From Naasia aerilata (GTDB lineage Bacteria > Actinomycetota > Actinomycetes > Actinomycetales > Microbacteriaceae): a stretch of 64,000 bases of DNA. Positions 30,605 to 39,745 of this stretch are shown one piece after another. The stretch is taken from positions 992,001-1,056,000 of the forward strand of contig NZ_AP027731.1 of assembly GCF_030296595.1 (NCBI RefSeq). Direction: 5' to 3'. Position 1 is the stretch's first letter. Each line of letters begins with the position of its first letter. A program made the translations under genes and the position numbers. Under the pieces are notes generated by a model that saw nothing but the letters and a program-made list of their open reading frames with translations, did not search any database and was not told where the DNA came from.

Positions 30605-30612
30605 CCTCCCTG

Positions 30613-30666
30613 GTACGTTCCGGCCCAGGTGGTGCGCTGCACCGTACCTTTCGGGCCGGAACGTAC
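30613..30666. repeat. Intergenic palindrome (GTACGTTCCGGCCC family, copy 1)
   Basis: A 14-bp perfect arm pair, GTACGTTCCGGCCC (30613-30626) with 30653-30666. Inside, GGTGC (30631-30635) pairs with GCACC (30639-30643) and AGGT with ACCT. It fills the gap between the convergent SMP-30 and lacI genes. The second copy is at 61328-61383. Confidence 0.9.
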
Positions 30667-30684
30667 TCGTTCGAGTGCGTGGGG

Positions 30685-31695
30685 CTAGACGTCGCCGCGC
30701 AGCACGAGCTCCGGCACGATGAGGCGATGCGGCGGCGGCGCGCCGTCCTCGGCAGCCCGGCGGCCGTCGAGGAGCTCGAGCACCGCCTCGGCCACCAGAT
30801 CCGTGCGCTGCTCCACGCTCGAGAAGCCGAGCGCCCGGCTGACCGGCGTGTTGTCGAAGCCGACGATCGGGATGCTCGGACCGCTCCGGTCCCGGCTCAG
30901 GGCGAGCGCAGCACCGAGCGCCAGGGAGTCGCTGGCGCACACGAGGGCGTCGAACTCCGCTCCCCGCTCCCGCCAGGCGGCGACGGCGGACTCCGCGGCA
31001 CCCACGTCATCGGGAGCCACGGTCACCAGACCCGGCTGCGGGTCCAGCGCCGCGCCGCGAAGCGCATCCTCCCACCCGCCGCGGCGGTCGTCGCCGGTGC
31101 CGGACGGGGACGGCCAGCCGAGGAAGCCGATGCGCCGGATGCCCCGGTCGAGGAAGTGCTGCGTGGCCGCCGCGGTGCCCGCACGGCCGTCGACGTCCAC
31201 CCACGGGTGGGTGTGCAGGTCCTCGGCGCCCCAGGGGCGGCCGAACGTCACGAACGGCACCCGGTTCTCGGTCATCCAGGCGACACGCGCGTCGCCGTGC
31301 TCGGTCGAGGTGAGCACGAACGCGTCGGCGTCGGCGCCGTCGTTGAGGCGGCGGATGTGCGCGATCTCGTCCTCGGGATCCGTCGAGACGTAGAGCAGCA
31401 CGCGCAGGCCCCGCGCGTCGGCCTCCTTGGTGAAGGAGTGCAGGAAGCGGTCGAGCAGGGCGCCCGAGATGCCGTCCCGCGTCTCATCCAGCCGGACGCC
31501 CAGGGTGGATGCGCGCCGCGTCCGCAGGCGCCGCGCCGAGGCGTGCGGCTGGTAGCCGAGGGCCAGGATCGCCGAGCGGACGCGCTCCTGCGTCTCGGCC
31601 TTCACGAGGCCGGGGGCGTTGAGCACGTTGGAGACCGTCTGGCGGGAGACACCCGCCACGCGGGCGACGTCGAGCACCGTCGGCAGAGCCGGCAT
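30685..31695 (-). CDS. LacI family repressor of the sugar ABC operon
   Basis: A 336-residue LacI/GalR repressor. The helix-turn-helix TVLDVARVAGVSRQTVSNVLN is at about 6-26 with the hinge ASARRLR near 53-60, followed by a periplasmic-binding-protein-like effector domain (SDSLALGAALAL late). GGAGG lies before ATG 31695. It is the last gene of the block that holds the two permeases and the binding protein, and a LacI-type palindrome lies at that operon's promoter, so local control of sugar uptake is very likely. The inducer is unknown. Confidence 0.93.
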   Translation of the reverse strand: MPALPTVLDVARVAGVSRQTVSNVLNAPGLVKAETQERVRSAILALGYQPHASARRLRTRRASTLGVRLDETRDGISGALLDRFLHSFTKEADARGLRVLLYVSTDPEDEIAHIRRLNDGADADAFVLTSTEHGDARVAWMTENRVPFVTFGRPWGAEDLHTHPWVDVDGRAGTAAATQHFLDRGIRRIGFLGWPSPSGTGDDRRGGWEDALRGAALDPQPGLVTVAPDDVGAAESAVAAWRERGAEFDALVCASDSLALGAALALSRDRSGPSIPIVGFDNTPVSRALGFSSVEQRTDLVAEAVLELLDGRRAAEDGAPPPHRLIVPELVLRGDV

Positions 31696-31756
31696 GCGCG
31701 ACCTCCTTCCTCGCGGAACTCTCCCAATGGTCGGGCGTCGGTGTCAATTCCGCGGG

Positions 31757-32695
31757 TCAGCCCTTCTCGGCGCCGCCCGTCGTGTTCATGATGCGGCGCT
31801 GGAAGACGAAGAAGAGCACCGCGACCGGGATCGACATGAGGACCGCCGAGGCAAGCCGCAGCGGGTACTGGTTTCCCGTGCCCAGCTGCCCCGACACGAG
31901 CGACGCGACCCCCGTCGTCAGCGTGTTGAGCGCGGGATCCTGCCTCGAGATCACGAAGTGGGCGAACTCGTTCCAGGAGCCCTGGAAGCTCAGGATGAAC
32001 AGGGTGATGAGCGCCGGCCGGGCCATGGGCAGCACGATCGACCAGAAAGTGCGGAAGATGCCGGCCCCGTCGATGCGGGCCGCCTCCTCCACGCTCACCG
32101 GGATCGACTCGAAGAACTGCTTCATGATGAAGATGCCGCCCGCGTCGATGATGAGCGGGATGATCATGCCGGCGTAGGTGTTGTAGAGGCCGAGCTCCTT
32201 GAGCACGAGGAACCGCGGGATCAGCAGCACCACGTTGGGCACGGCGAGGATCGCGATGAACGCCGCGAAGACGGCGCTCCGCCCCGGGAAGCGCAGCCGC
32301 GACAGCGCGTAGCCGGCGAGGGAGTCGAAGAACACCCGGCCGAGCGTGACGATGATCGTGATCAGCGCCGAGTTGCCCGCCCAGCGCAGCAGCGGCACGT
32401 CGGTGAACAGTCGCTCGTACGCGGCGAAGCTCCACACCTGCGGCAGCAGCGACAGGGGGTTCGCCGTCGCCTCGTTGTCGGTCTTGAAGCTGCCCGCGAT
32501 GGAGATGAGGAACGGATAGATGTAGATGACGGCGAGCGCCACCAGCACCAGGTAGCTGAGGATCAGGCCGGTCCGCACGCGCCCCGGCACTGTGCGGCGC
32601 CGGCGCGGCCGGTCGACCGCGGTGCCCTGGGCGGCAGCGGCCGCCACCGGCACCTCGAGGGCGGAGGCAGCGCTGCCCGGTCCGATCGTGCTCAT
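31757..32695 (-). CDS. Carbohydrate ABC transporter permease (MalG-like)
   Basis: A 312-residue inner-membrane permease of the CUT1 class with six membrane segments. The EAA loop that docks the ATPase reads EEAARIDGAGIFRTFW. The N-terminus (about 40 residues) is a polar, Pro/Ala-rich extension. It lies 31 bp downstream of the first permease. No ATPase gene is present here; CUT1 systems often share the MsiK-type ATPase encoded elsewhere. Confidence 0.93.
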   Translation of the reverse strand: MSTIGPGSAASALEVPVAAAAAQGTAVDRPRRRRTVPGRVRTGLILSYLVLVALAVIYIYPFLISIAGSFKTDNEATANPLSLLPQVWSFAAYERLFTDVPLLRWAGNSALITIIVTLGRVFFDSLAGYALSRLRFPGRSAVFAAFIAILAVPNVVLLIPRFLVLKELGLYNTYAGMIIPLIIDAGGIFIMKQFFESIPVSVEEAARIDGAGIFRTFWSIVLPMARPALITLFILSFQGSWNEFAHFVISRQDPALNTLTTGVASLVSGQLGTGNQYPLRLASAVLMSIPVAVLFFVFQRRIMNTTGGAEKG

Positions 32696-32726
32696 CGTGC
32701 CGCCTCCGCTCGCGCCGCCTGGCGCT

Positions 32727-33778
32727 TCAGTCGCTCGCCCGCTCGCCGTGCCCGCCGCTCCCCGATCGGCCGAGATCCCGGTCCCGCAGCACCCAGCGCT
32801 GCAGCAGCGTGAAGGCCACGATGATCGCGAAGAGGATGAACGAGATGGCCGCGCCCTGGCCCCAGTGCAGGTCCTTGAAGGACGTGGAGTAGGCGAGGAA
32901 CGCGGGCGTCAGGGTGGTCTTGCCGGGCTTTCCGCCGCCCGTCAGGTAGATCTGGTCGAACACCTGCCAGGTCCCGATGAGACCGAGCGTGAGGACCGTG
33001 AAGAGGGTGGGCCGGAGCATCGGCAGCGTCACCGAGAAGAACCGCCGGAACGAGCTCGCGCCGTCGACCATCGCCGCCTCCTCGATCTCCTCGCCGATGT
33101 TCTGCAGGGCGGCGAGGAACAGGAGCATGAACGTGCCGGAGGTCGTGAAGATGGCCAGGATGATCAGCACGCACATGGCGACGGACGGGCCGCTCAGCCA
33201 GTCCCACCACGACAGCCCGAGGGGGCCGGCGGTCGCGAGCGCTCCTTGCCGCCGACGCCGAACAGCCCGAGGAACTGGTGCAGCACGCCCGTCGGGTCGG
33301 CGAACCAGTTGGGACCGTTGACGCCCAGCCAACCGATCACCGCGTTGACGGCGCCGGACGAGGTGAAGAGGAACAGGAAGATCGTCGTGATCGCGATAGA
33401 GCTCGTGACCGACGGGAAGTAGAAGGCGGTGCGGAAGAACCCGCGCGCCGCGAGGACGCGGCGGTTCACCTGCACCGCGAGCAGCAGCGCGAGCGCCGTC
33501 TGCAGGGGCACCACGAACAGGACGTAGTAGAGGTTGTTGCGCAGCGCTGTGCCGAAGTCCGACCGGGCGAGGCCCGCGTCGACCAGCACCTTCTCGTAGT
33601 TCTTGGTGCCGACGAGGGCGGAGTTGCCGAGCGGCGACCCCAGCCCGTTCCAGTTGGAGAAGCTCGTGTAGAGCGCCAGCAGGATGGGCAGCACGAGGAA
33701 GACCCCGATGATGACGATGGCGGGCGCCACGAACGCCCAGCCGTACACGCCTTCGCGGCCGCGGATGCTTCTGCTCAT
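32727..33778 (-). CDS. Carbohydrate ABC transporter permease (MalF-like, one frameshift)
   Basis: About 350 residues after restoring one base near 33243-33247 (coding strand AAG-GAGCG, expected AAG-GGAGCG). It has six membrane segments and a long second periplasmic loop, with the EAA loop EEIEEAAMVDGASSFRRFF. GGAAGGA precedes ATG 33778. It is preceded by a strong intercistronic hairpin after the binding-protein gene. It forms the heterodimeric pore with the MalG-like protein. Confidence 0.92.
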
Positions 33779-33810
33779 CTTCGAGTCCTTCCGTCGTCAG
33801 CCTGCCGGGA

Positions 33811-33838
33811 GAGGGCGGGGTCTCGCGACCCCGCCCTT
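33811..33838 (-). terminator. Intercistronic hairpin between binding protein and permease genes
   Basis: An 11-bp perfect stem with core GGGCGGGGTC/GACCCCGCCC (33813-33822 with 33827-33836) and loop TCGC. It lies between the stop of the binding-protein gene and the first permease start. By analogy with malE-malF it probably acts as a partial terminator or 3'-end guard that makes the binding protein more abundant than the permeases. Confidence 0.75.
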
Positions 33839-33848
33839 CCCGATCGGA

Positions 33849-35105
33849 TCAGCCGTTCGCTTCGTCCAGAGCCGCCTGGAGCTCGGTCTGCAGCGAGGAC
33901 AGCATCGCCTTCGGGTCCCCGCCGGTGGCGAGGGTCTCGAGCTGCGAGTTGAAGTCCGTGATGACCGCAGCGGCGCCCGCGAAGTTGATCGGGCTCACCG
34001 CGTAGTCGTTGCTCGCGACGAACGAGGCGTTCTCCGGGTACTTCTCCGCGTAGGTCTTGGCGGCGGACTGGGTCGAGGGGATGACACCGAACGCGTCGGC
34101 GAACGCCATCTCCTGCTCATCGCTGGTCAGGAACTCGACGAGCTTCTGCGCCTGGTCGGCCGTGTCCGAGTTCGCCGGGATGCCCCAGCAGTTCGTGAAC
34201 GTGAAGGTCGACTTGCCGGACGGGCCCGCGGGGAGCTCGAAGGCCTGGTACTTGGTGTCCGGGTAGTCGGTCTTGATGCCCTTGATCCACGGACCCTCGA
34301 TGACCATCGCGGCCTTGCCCGCGCCAAGCGCCTCGCCGGACCAGCCGGCGTCGATCTCGGTCGGGAACTTGAGCGCGCCCTCGTCGTGCAGCTTCTTCAC
34401 GTACTCGAGACCGGCGAGGTTCTCGGCGGAATCCGCCGTGGCCTTCTTGCCGTCCTTCGACACCATGGTGCCGCCGGCCTGGTTCATAAAGGTGCCCATG
34501 CGCGCGTACTCGGCGCCGAAGGACAGGCCGACGGTGTCACCGGTTGTGAGCTTCTGGGCCACGGCCTCGAGGCTCGCCCAGTCGGTCGGGACGTCGGCGT
34601 CGGTCAGGCCGGCCGCCGCCCACTTGTCGGTGTTGACGATGAGTCCGAGGGTCGAGAAGTCCTTCGGCGCGCACGTGAACGTGCCGTCGTAGGTGAAGGC
34701 GTCCTTGAGCGTCGGGTAGAACGCGTCCGCGTTGGACAGGTTCTCGGCGTACGGCTGGAGGTAGCCGTTCTTGGCGTAGGTGGAGAACTGGTCCCAGCCC
34801 ATGTAGAAGAGGTCGGGTGCGTCGTCGCCGGCGAAGCCCTGGCTCAGCTGCTGGTTGAGGTCGCTGGCTGCGACCACCTCGACCTTGGTGTCGTTGTCCT
34901 TCGCCCATGCGTCGGCCGCCGACTGGACGGCCTTCGTCTCCGCGTCGCCGCTCGAGCCGATGAGCATGGTCAGCTTGTCGGAGGACCCGCCTCCGCCGCC
35001 TCCGCTGCCGCCGGAGCCGCCCGAGCATCCGGCGAGTGCCACGGCCAGCCCGGAGGCGAGCACCACGGCGCCGACGCGGAGTGCGCGTCGAGATTCGTGC
35101 TTCAT
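33849..35105 (-). CDS. Sugar ABC transporter substrate-binding lipoprotein
   Basis: A 418-residue extracellular lipoprotein. The signal peptide ends in the lipobox ALAGC (Cys27), followed by a Gly/Ser linker and a CUT1 cluster-B binding-protein domain (PDLFYMGWDQF, GAGKAAMVIEGPW, EFLTSDEQEMAFA). It captures an oligosaccharide and delivers it to the two permeases downstream. AAGGGA lies about 7 bases before the ATG. It is the first gene of the operon, with its promoter and a LacI-type operator 160-210 bp upstream. Confidence 0.95.
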   Translation of the reverse strand: MKHESRRALRVGAVVLASGLAVALAGCSGGSGGSGGGGGGSSDKLTMLIGSSGDAETKAVQSAADAWAKDNDTKVEVVAASDLNQQLSQGFAGDDAPDLFYMGWDQFSTYAKNGYLQPYAENLSNADAFYPTLKDAFTYDGTFTCAPKDFSTLGLIVNTDKWAAAGLTDADVPTDWASLEAVAQKLTTGDTVGLSFGAEYARMGTFMNQAGGTMVSKDGKKATADSAENLAGLEYVKKLHDEGALKFPTEIDAGWSGEALGAGKAAMVIEGPWIKGIKTDYPDTKYQAFELPAGPSGKSTFTFTNCWGIPANSDTADQAQKLVEFLTSDEQEMAFADAFGVIPSTQSAAKTYAEKYPENASFVASNDYAVSPINFAGAAAVITDFNSQLETLATGGDPKAMLSSLQTELQAALDEANG

Positions 35106-35263
35106 TGCATGTCCCTTCTTGTGCATAGGCCGGTGCTGCCCGGCAGGGCCTTCGTCCGATCGCCGCACGGCCGGCGGAGCTGGAGCGGCGGGGAGTGAAG
35201 CGGGGCTCGCGCCCTGCTCCGGCTTCCTCGCCGTCGACCTCGACCCATCGATCCGTGATTGAC

Positions 35264-35277
35264 TTTGATCGTTCAAA
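35264..35277. promoter_or_regulatory. LacI-type operator
   Basis: TTTGATCGTTCAAA, a palindrome around a central CG with one mismatched pair (12 of 14 bases symmetric), the form LacI/GalR repressors bind. It lies 11-24 bp downstream of the -10 box of the minus-strand promoter, where a repressor would block initiation. Confidence 0.8.
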
Positions 35278-35288
35278 TGACGCTTGTC

Positions 35289-35316
35289 ATGTTACGCGGG
35301 CATGGCAACGTGTCAA
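35289..35316 (-). promoter_or_regulatory. Promoter of the sugar ABC operon
   Basis: On the minus strand, TTGACA (35316-35311), a 16-base spacer and TAACAT (35294-35289). Transcription would run toward the binding-protein gene and pass the operator at 35264-35277 almost at once. Confidence 0.78.
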
Positions 35317-35358
35317 TTGCACCGTGCCGTTTGCCAGCGCCGATTCGAGGAGGAGCGG

Positions 35359-37401
35359 ATGTCCGGGACCGAGGGACTCCAGCCACTGCTGCACGACGCT
35401 GTCGTCGTGCTCGCCGCACCATCCCAGGCGTGGGGCGCGTCGAGCGGCGACATCGCCGGCGGCGTCCAGGGCTTCTACGACGGCGACCGCCGCATCCTCT
35501 CCGAGCTGGTCGTGCGCGTGGGTGGGGCCGCGCCCGAGCCGATCTCCTTCTCGACGCCCGACGCGGGCACCGCAGAGTTCGTCGGGCTGCTCCGCGGCGT
35601 GGACGACCGGTCGGCGGACCCCCGCATCCGGCTCATCCGCCGGAGAACCGTGGCTCCGGGCCGGCTGATCGAGCGCCTCGTGCTCGAGTCGACGCTCGCG
35701 CACGAGGTGACCTCGCGGGTCGTCGTCCGGGTGTCCACCGACCTCGCCACCATGCACACTGTCAAAGCCGGCGTTCGGGAGCCGGCGGCCGCGATCGCTG
35801 CGACGGCTGGCCCCGGCACCCTCGCCTGGACCGCACAGGACGTCAGGATCGAGCTGATCGCCCCGGGCGCTTCCGTCGCCGAGGCTGCGACCGGAGCCGC
35901 TGAGCTGACGTGGGACGTGACCGTGCCGGCGAAGGGCGCCGTGACCCTCGAGCTGACCGTGCAGGCGGAGACCGGCGACGCGGTCGTCACGGCGCCCGCC
36001 GCACCCGCGGAATGGTCAGGGGCGCGGCTGGCCGCCGGCGACATCCGGCTCACGCGCTGGGTGCAGGGCGCCCTGGGCGACCTCGCGGCGCTGCGGATGA
36101 GCACGCGCGCCCGGCCGGACGCGGCGTTCCTCGCCGCCGGTGCCCCGTGGTTCTTCACACTCTTCGGCCGCGACTCGATCTGGGCGGCGCGCATGCTGCT
36201 GCCCTTCGGCACCGACACCGCCCGCGACACCCTGCGCGTCCTCGCCGACTTCCAGGGCACGAAGTCCGACCCGGACACGGCGGAGCAGCCGGGCAAGATC
36301 ATGCACGAGCTGCGCTCCGCGACTCTCGAGATCCCGGGCGAGGGGATCGAACTCCCGCCGCTCTACTACGGCACCGTCGATGCCACCGCCCTCTGGGTGT
36401 GCCTGCTCGCCGACGCCTGGCGCTGGGGCCTGCCCGACGCCGACGTGGAGCCGCTGCTCCCCGCCATGGAAGCCGCGCTGGCGTGGCTGCGCGACTACGG
36501 CGACAGCGACGGGGACGGCTTCCTCGAGTACGTGGACGAGTCGGGCCGGGGACTGGCGAACCAGGGCTGGAAGGACTCCGGCGACTCCGTGCAGTGGAAC
36601 GACGGCCGGCTCGCCGAGGGGCCCATCGCACTCTGCGAGGTGCAGGCCTACGCCTACGAGGCCGCCCGCTCAGGCGCCGATCTCCTCGACACCTTCGGGC
36701 GTCCCGGCGGCGCGGAGTGGCGGGCCTGGGCGGCGCGGCTCAAGGAGCGCTTCGCCGAGGCCTTCTGGGTCGAGGACGAGCGCGGCCGCTACCCGGCCAT
36801 CGCCCTGGACGCCGAGAAGCGGCCCGTCGACTCGCTGACCAGCAACATCGGGCACCTCCTGGGCACGGGTCTGCTGGAGCCGGAGGAGGCGCGCCTCGTC
36901 GCCGAGCGCCTCGTCTCCCCGGAGCTCAACTCGGGGTACGGCCTGCGCACGATGTCGACCGAGGCCGCCGGCTACTGGCCGCTCAGCTACCACGGCGGCT
37001 CGGTGTGGGCGCACGACACCGCAATCGCGATCACCGGACTCGCCCGCGACGGATTCGGCGAGGAGGCCGCCGGTCTCGCCGAGGGCCTGCTCGCGGCCGC
37101 GGAGGGCTTCGGCTACCGCATGCCCGAGCTGCACTCAGGCGATGCCGCGGCGACCACGGCTCGGCCCGTCCCCTACCCGGCGGCATGCCGACCGCAGGCC
37201 TGGTCCGCCACGGCGTCCGTCGCGGTGCTGTCCGCCCTGCTCGGCGTGGAGCCCGACAGAGACGCGGGCACTCTGCGCACGCGGCCCCTCCCGGCGGCGA
37301 CCGTCTCGGGGATCTCGGTCGAGGGACTCCGGCTCGGCGGCCGGGCGTTCCTCGTCACGACGGGCACGGAGGGGCACGCGGCCATCACGGCCATGCACTG
37401 A
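35359..37401 (+). CDS. Glycogen debranching/amylo-alpha-1,6-glucosidase-like protein
   Basis: A 680-residue protein. The N-terminal beta-domain (about 1-210) resembles the bacterial glycogen-debranching N-terminal module, with GFYDGDRRILSELVV. The C-terminal (alpha/alpha)6 barrel has APWFFTLFGRDSIWAA, an NQGWKDSGDSVQW block and SYHGGSVWAHDTAI, which hold the likely acidic catalytic residues. It should cleave alpha-glucosidic or related oligosaccharides inside the cell. GAGGAGG lies 5 bases before the ATG. It diverges from the sugar ABC operon, so it probably processes what that system imports. Confidence 0.85.
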   Translation: MSGTEGLQPLLHDAVVVLAAPSQAWGASSGDIAGGVQGFYDGDRRILSELVVRVGGAAPEPISFSTPDAGTAEFVGLLRGVDDRSADPRIRLIRRRTVAPGRLIERLVLESTLAHEVTSRVVVRVSTDLATMHTVKAGVREPAAAIAATAGPGTLAWTAQDVRIELIAPGASVAEAATGAAELTWDVTVPAKGAVTLELTVQAETGDAVVTAPAAPAEWSGARLAAGDIRLTRWVQGALGDLAALRMSTRARPDAAFLAAGAPWFFTLFGRDSIWAARMLLPFGTDTARDTLRVLADFQGTKSDPDTAEQPGKIMHELRSATLEIPGEGIELPPLYYGTVDATALWVCLLADAWRWGLPDADVEPLLPAMEAALAWLRDYGDSDGDGFLEYVDESGRGLANQGWKDSGDSVQWNDGRLAEGPIALCEVQAYAYEAARSGADLLDTFGRPGGAEWRAWAARLKERFAEAFWVEDERGRYPAIALDAEKRPVDSLTSNIGHLLGTGLLEPEEARLVAERLVSPELNSGYGLRTMSTEAAGYWPLSYHGGSVWAHDTAIAITGLARDGFGEEAAGLAEGLLAAAEGFGYRMPELHSGDAAATTARPVPYPAACRPQAWSATASVAVLSALLGVEPDRDAGTLRTRPLPAATVSGISVEGLRLGGRAFLVTTGTEGHAAITAMH

Positions 37402-37441
37402 AGGGCCGCGCGCGCCTCGCTGAGCGGGTCAGCCCCGCGGG

Positions 37442-38744
37442 TCACTCGTCGGCGAAGAACCTCGCGAGGATCGACACCGCATCCTTGTCGTCCTCCTTGA
37501 AGATGACGGGCACCTCCCCTGTCGGCGGACGGTAGCTGCCGCGCGCTCGCGTCGGCATGGGAGCCGTGGGCGGACCCGGCTGGGGGCGGGGGCAGCCGCC
37601 GCGTCGGTCGAGCGGCGCGACTGCGGCACGGGAGCCGTCTGGGTCGGCGGCTCGGCCGGCGCCGGGGAACGCGGTCGCCCACCGCGGAGAACACCTGTCG
37701 CGCGACGATCCGGCCCGACCGGTTGGCACCGATGGTGCTCGCGGTCGGTCCATAGCCGGCGAAGAATATGCGCGGATCGCGCTCGGCCGCGCCGGTGGAG
37801 ACGACGATGCCGCCTTCCTTCTCGTGCAGGCGCAGCGGGCTCAGGTGGCGCACGTCGGGGCGGAACCCGGTCGCCCAGAGGATCGCGTCGACCGGCTCGC
37901 GGGTGCCGTCCGGCCAGACGGCCGCGTGCTGCTCCATGCGCGCGAACATGGGCAGGGCACGCAGGACGCCGCGCTCGATGCCGGCGGCGATGCGCCGGGT
38001 CTTGGGCACGCCCGTGCCGCTGACGATGCTCGGGAGCGCCCGGCCGGTGCGCGCCGCCTCATCCTGTGCGGCGACCGCGGTGACGGCGTCCTCGAGGTCG
38101 AGTGTGCCGTGGTCCAGGAAGTCGACGGGACGACGGGTGACCCAGGTGGTCGATGCCGCGACGCCCTCCAGCTCGAGCAGGAAGCCGATGGCGGACGTCC
38201 CGCCACCCACGACGAGCACGTGCTGGCCGCGGAACTCCTCGGCGGAGCGGTAGGTGGACGTGTGCACCTGGCGGCCGCGGAAGCGCTGGGCGCCGGGGTA
38301 GTACGGGACGAACGGGGCGCCCCAGGTGCCGGTCGCGTTGACGACGGCGTGCGTCGTGATGTCGCCGAGGTCCGATCGCACCACGAGGTCGGCGCCGCGG
38401 TTGAACACCGCGCTCACCTGCACGGGTCGGCGCACCTGGAGGTCGTAGAACGCCTCGTACTGCGCGTAGTACTCGACCACGACGTCACGCGCGGGACGCG
38501 TCCGGTCGGCCGTGTCGAAGCTGAGTCCGACCGCTTTCATGCCGGGAAGGTCATGGACCCGATGCGCGGAGCCGAGCCGGAGCGACTCCCAACGGTGCTG
38601 CCAGGCGCCGCCCGCCAGAGGCCCGCCGTCCAGGACCAGATAGTCGGTGCCCGGCCGCATGCCGAGCCGCTGCAGGTAGTAGGCGACCGAGAGTCCGGCC
38701 TGCCCGGCGCCGACGATCACGACAGAAGTGGACTCGTTCAGCAC
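37442..38744 (-). CDS. Flavin-containing monooxygenase-like FAD protein (two frameshifts in the tail)
   Basis: About 434 residues after restoring two bases in C-rich runs near 37590 and 37664. The FAD motif GAGQAG is near residues 10-15, the NADP motif VVGGGTSAIGF about 165-175, and ATGFRPD follows, as in Baeyer-Villiger/FMO-type monooxygenases and CzcO-like proteins. The repaired tail has a Pro/Ala linker and ends IFKEDDKDAVSILARFFADE. The start is GTG 38744 with GGAGGAGG 5 bases ahead. The substrate is unknown. It converges with the debranching-enzyme gene. Confidence 0.82.
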
Positions 38745-38895
38745 ATCCCCTCCTCCGGCCTTCTCACCCTCCCACACCTGAGCCCATCGTGCCTCATGGG
38801 CCGCGTGCTAAAGTAGCGCCCAGTTTTCAAACCCTGTTGAGTACCGCCGTGCGCCTCTGACCCGCCGGCCGAAGAATGGTGAGGGGGTCACGCAT

Positions 38896-39096
38896 ATGGG
38901 GCGCGGCCGTCAGAAAGCAAAGCACACCAAGGTGGCGCGTGAGCTGAAGTACTTCAGCCCTGCGACCAACTACGACGCACTCGAGCGCGAGCTCACTGCG
39001 CACTCGCCGCACGGCGAGAGCAGCGAGTACGACAAGTGGGCGGCGGAGTTCGGCGACGACGGCGACGCCGGCGGCGAGCGCTCGCAGACCGCCTGA
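38896..39096 (+). CDS. DUF3073 domain protein
   Basis: A 66-residue protein that begins MGRGRQKAKHTKVARELKYF, the hallmark of the actinobacterial DUF3073 family; the second half is acidic. The function is unknown. GAGGGGG lies 8 bases before the ATG, and TAAAGT at 38809 may be its -10 box. In relatives, as I recall, this gene lies next to purM in convergent orientation; here about 5.9 kb carrying the qat operon separates the two. Confidence 0.93.
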   Translation: MGRGRQKAKHTKVARELKYFSPATNYDALERELTAHSPHGESSEYDKWAAEFGDDGDAGGERSQTA

Positions 39097-39103
39097 CGAA
39101 CCT

Positions 39104-39144
39104 GAGGAGGCGGCGCTCACCGGCGAGGTGGGCGCCGCCTCCTC
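39104..39144 (+). terminator. Strong hairpin terminator after DUF3073
   Basis: A perfect 12-bp stem, GAGGAGGCGGCG (39104-39115) with CGCCGCCTCCTC (39133-39144), begins 8 bp after the stop. The tail GTCTCTGTGG is only mildly T-rich. It marks the left edge of the inserted region. Confidence 0.7.
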
Positions 39145-39745
39145 GTCTCTGTGGCAAGCGCCCGATCCGGCGGCGTCGTGCTTGCGGATGATCCACATCC
39201 ATCTCCGGGACGACGCGCCGGCCGCCGGCTCAGGAGACCCTGTGGGTACGCCGCGAATCGGTACCTTCGCCCTCCTGCGAGCGCGTAGGACCTCGCGTCC
39301 GTCGGCGCGGCGGCGAACCCACGCTTTCCGATGCGAGAATGGTCTCCGCCATCGCGGTGGTCGCGCCGCTCGCCTTACAGCGCCGCCAGTCACACCAGAG
39401 CAACGGGCGGCCGCTCCATGCTGTCTCGGCTCCTTAAGCGACGTCGCTCGACATTGTCGCTCTGGCCCGTCGCGAACCGCTTCCAACAGGCGAGCGCCGA
39501 CGCCTCGCTCCAAGGGCGAGAGCGCAGGGTTGAGTGCACTTTCGGGCCGGTCCCCGCACGGATGAGGCCGCGACGACGAGTCTGTTTGACGCAGAGCGCG
39601 ATGGTCTCTCTGTCGCCGTGTTCGCACGCGCTATCGTCGGCAACTGGTCAGACGTTGGGCAGGTACGCCTCCGCGCCACACGACGCGCTTCTTGAGGGCA
39701 AGTGGGCCGCCGCCTGAAACGCGAGCTCGACACGATGGGAACGCC
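39145..39745. other. Non-coding left flank of the defence island
   Basis: About 600 bp without a gene I can support. A plus-strand reading near 39570-39690 (SLFDAERDGLSVAVFARAIV, stop, then LEGKWAAA in another frame) looks protein-like but is short and broken, and could be the remnant of a displaced gene. No integrase, transposase or clear direct repeat was seen. Confidence 0.4.
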
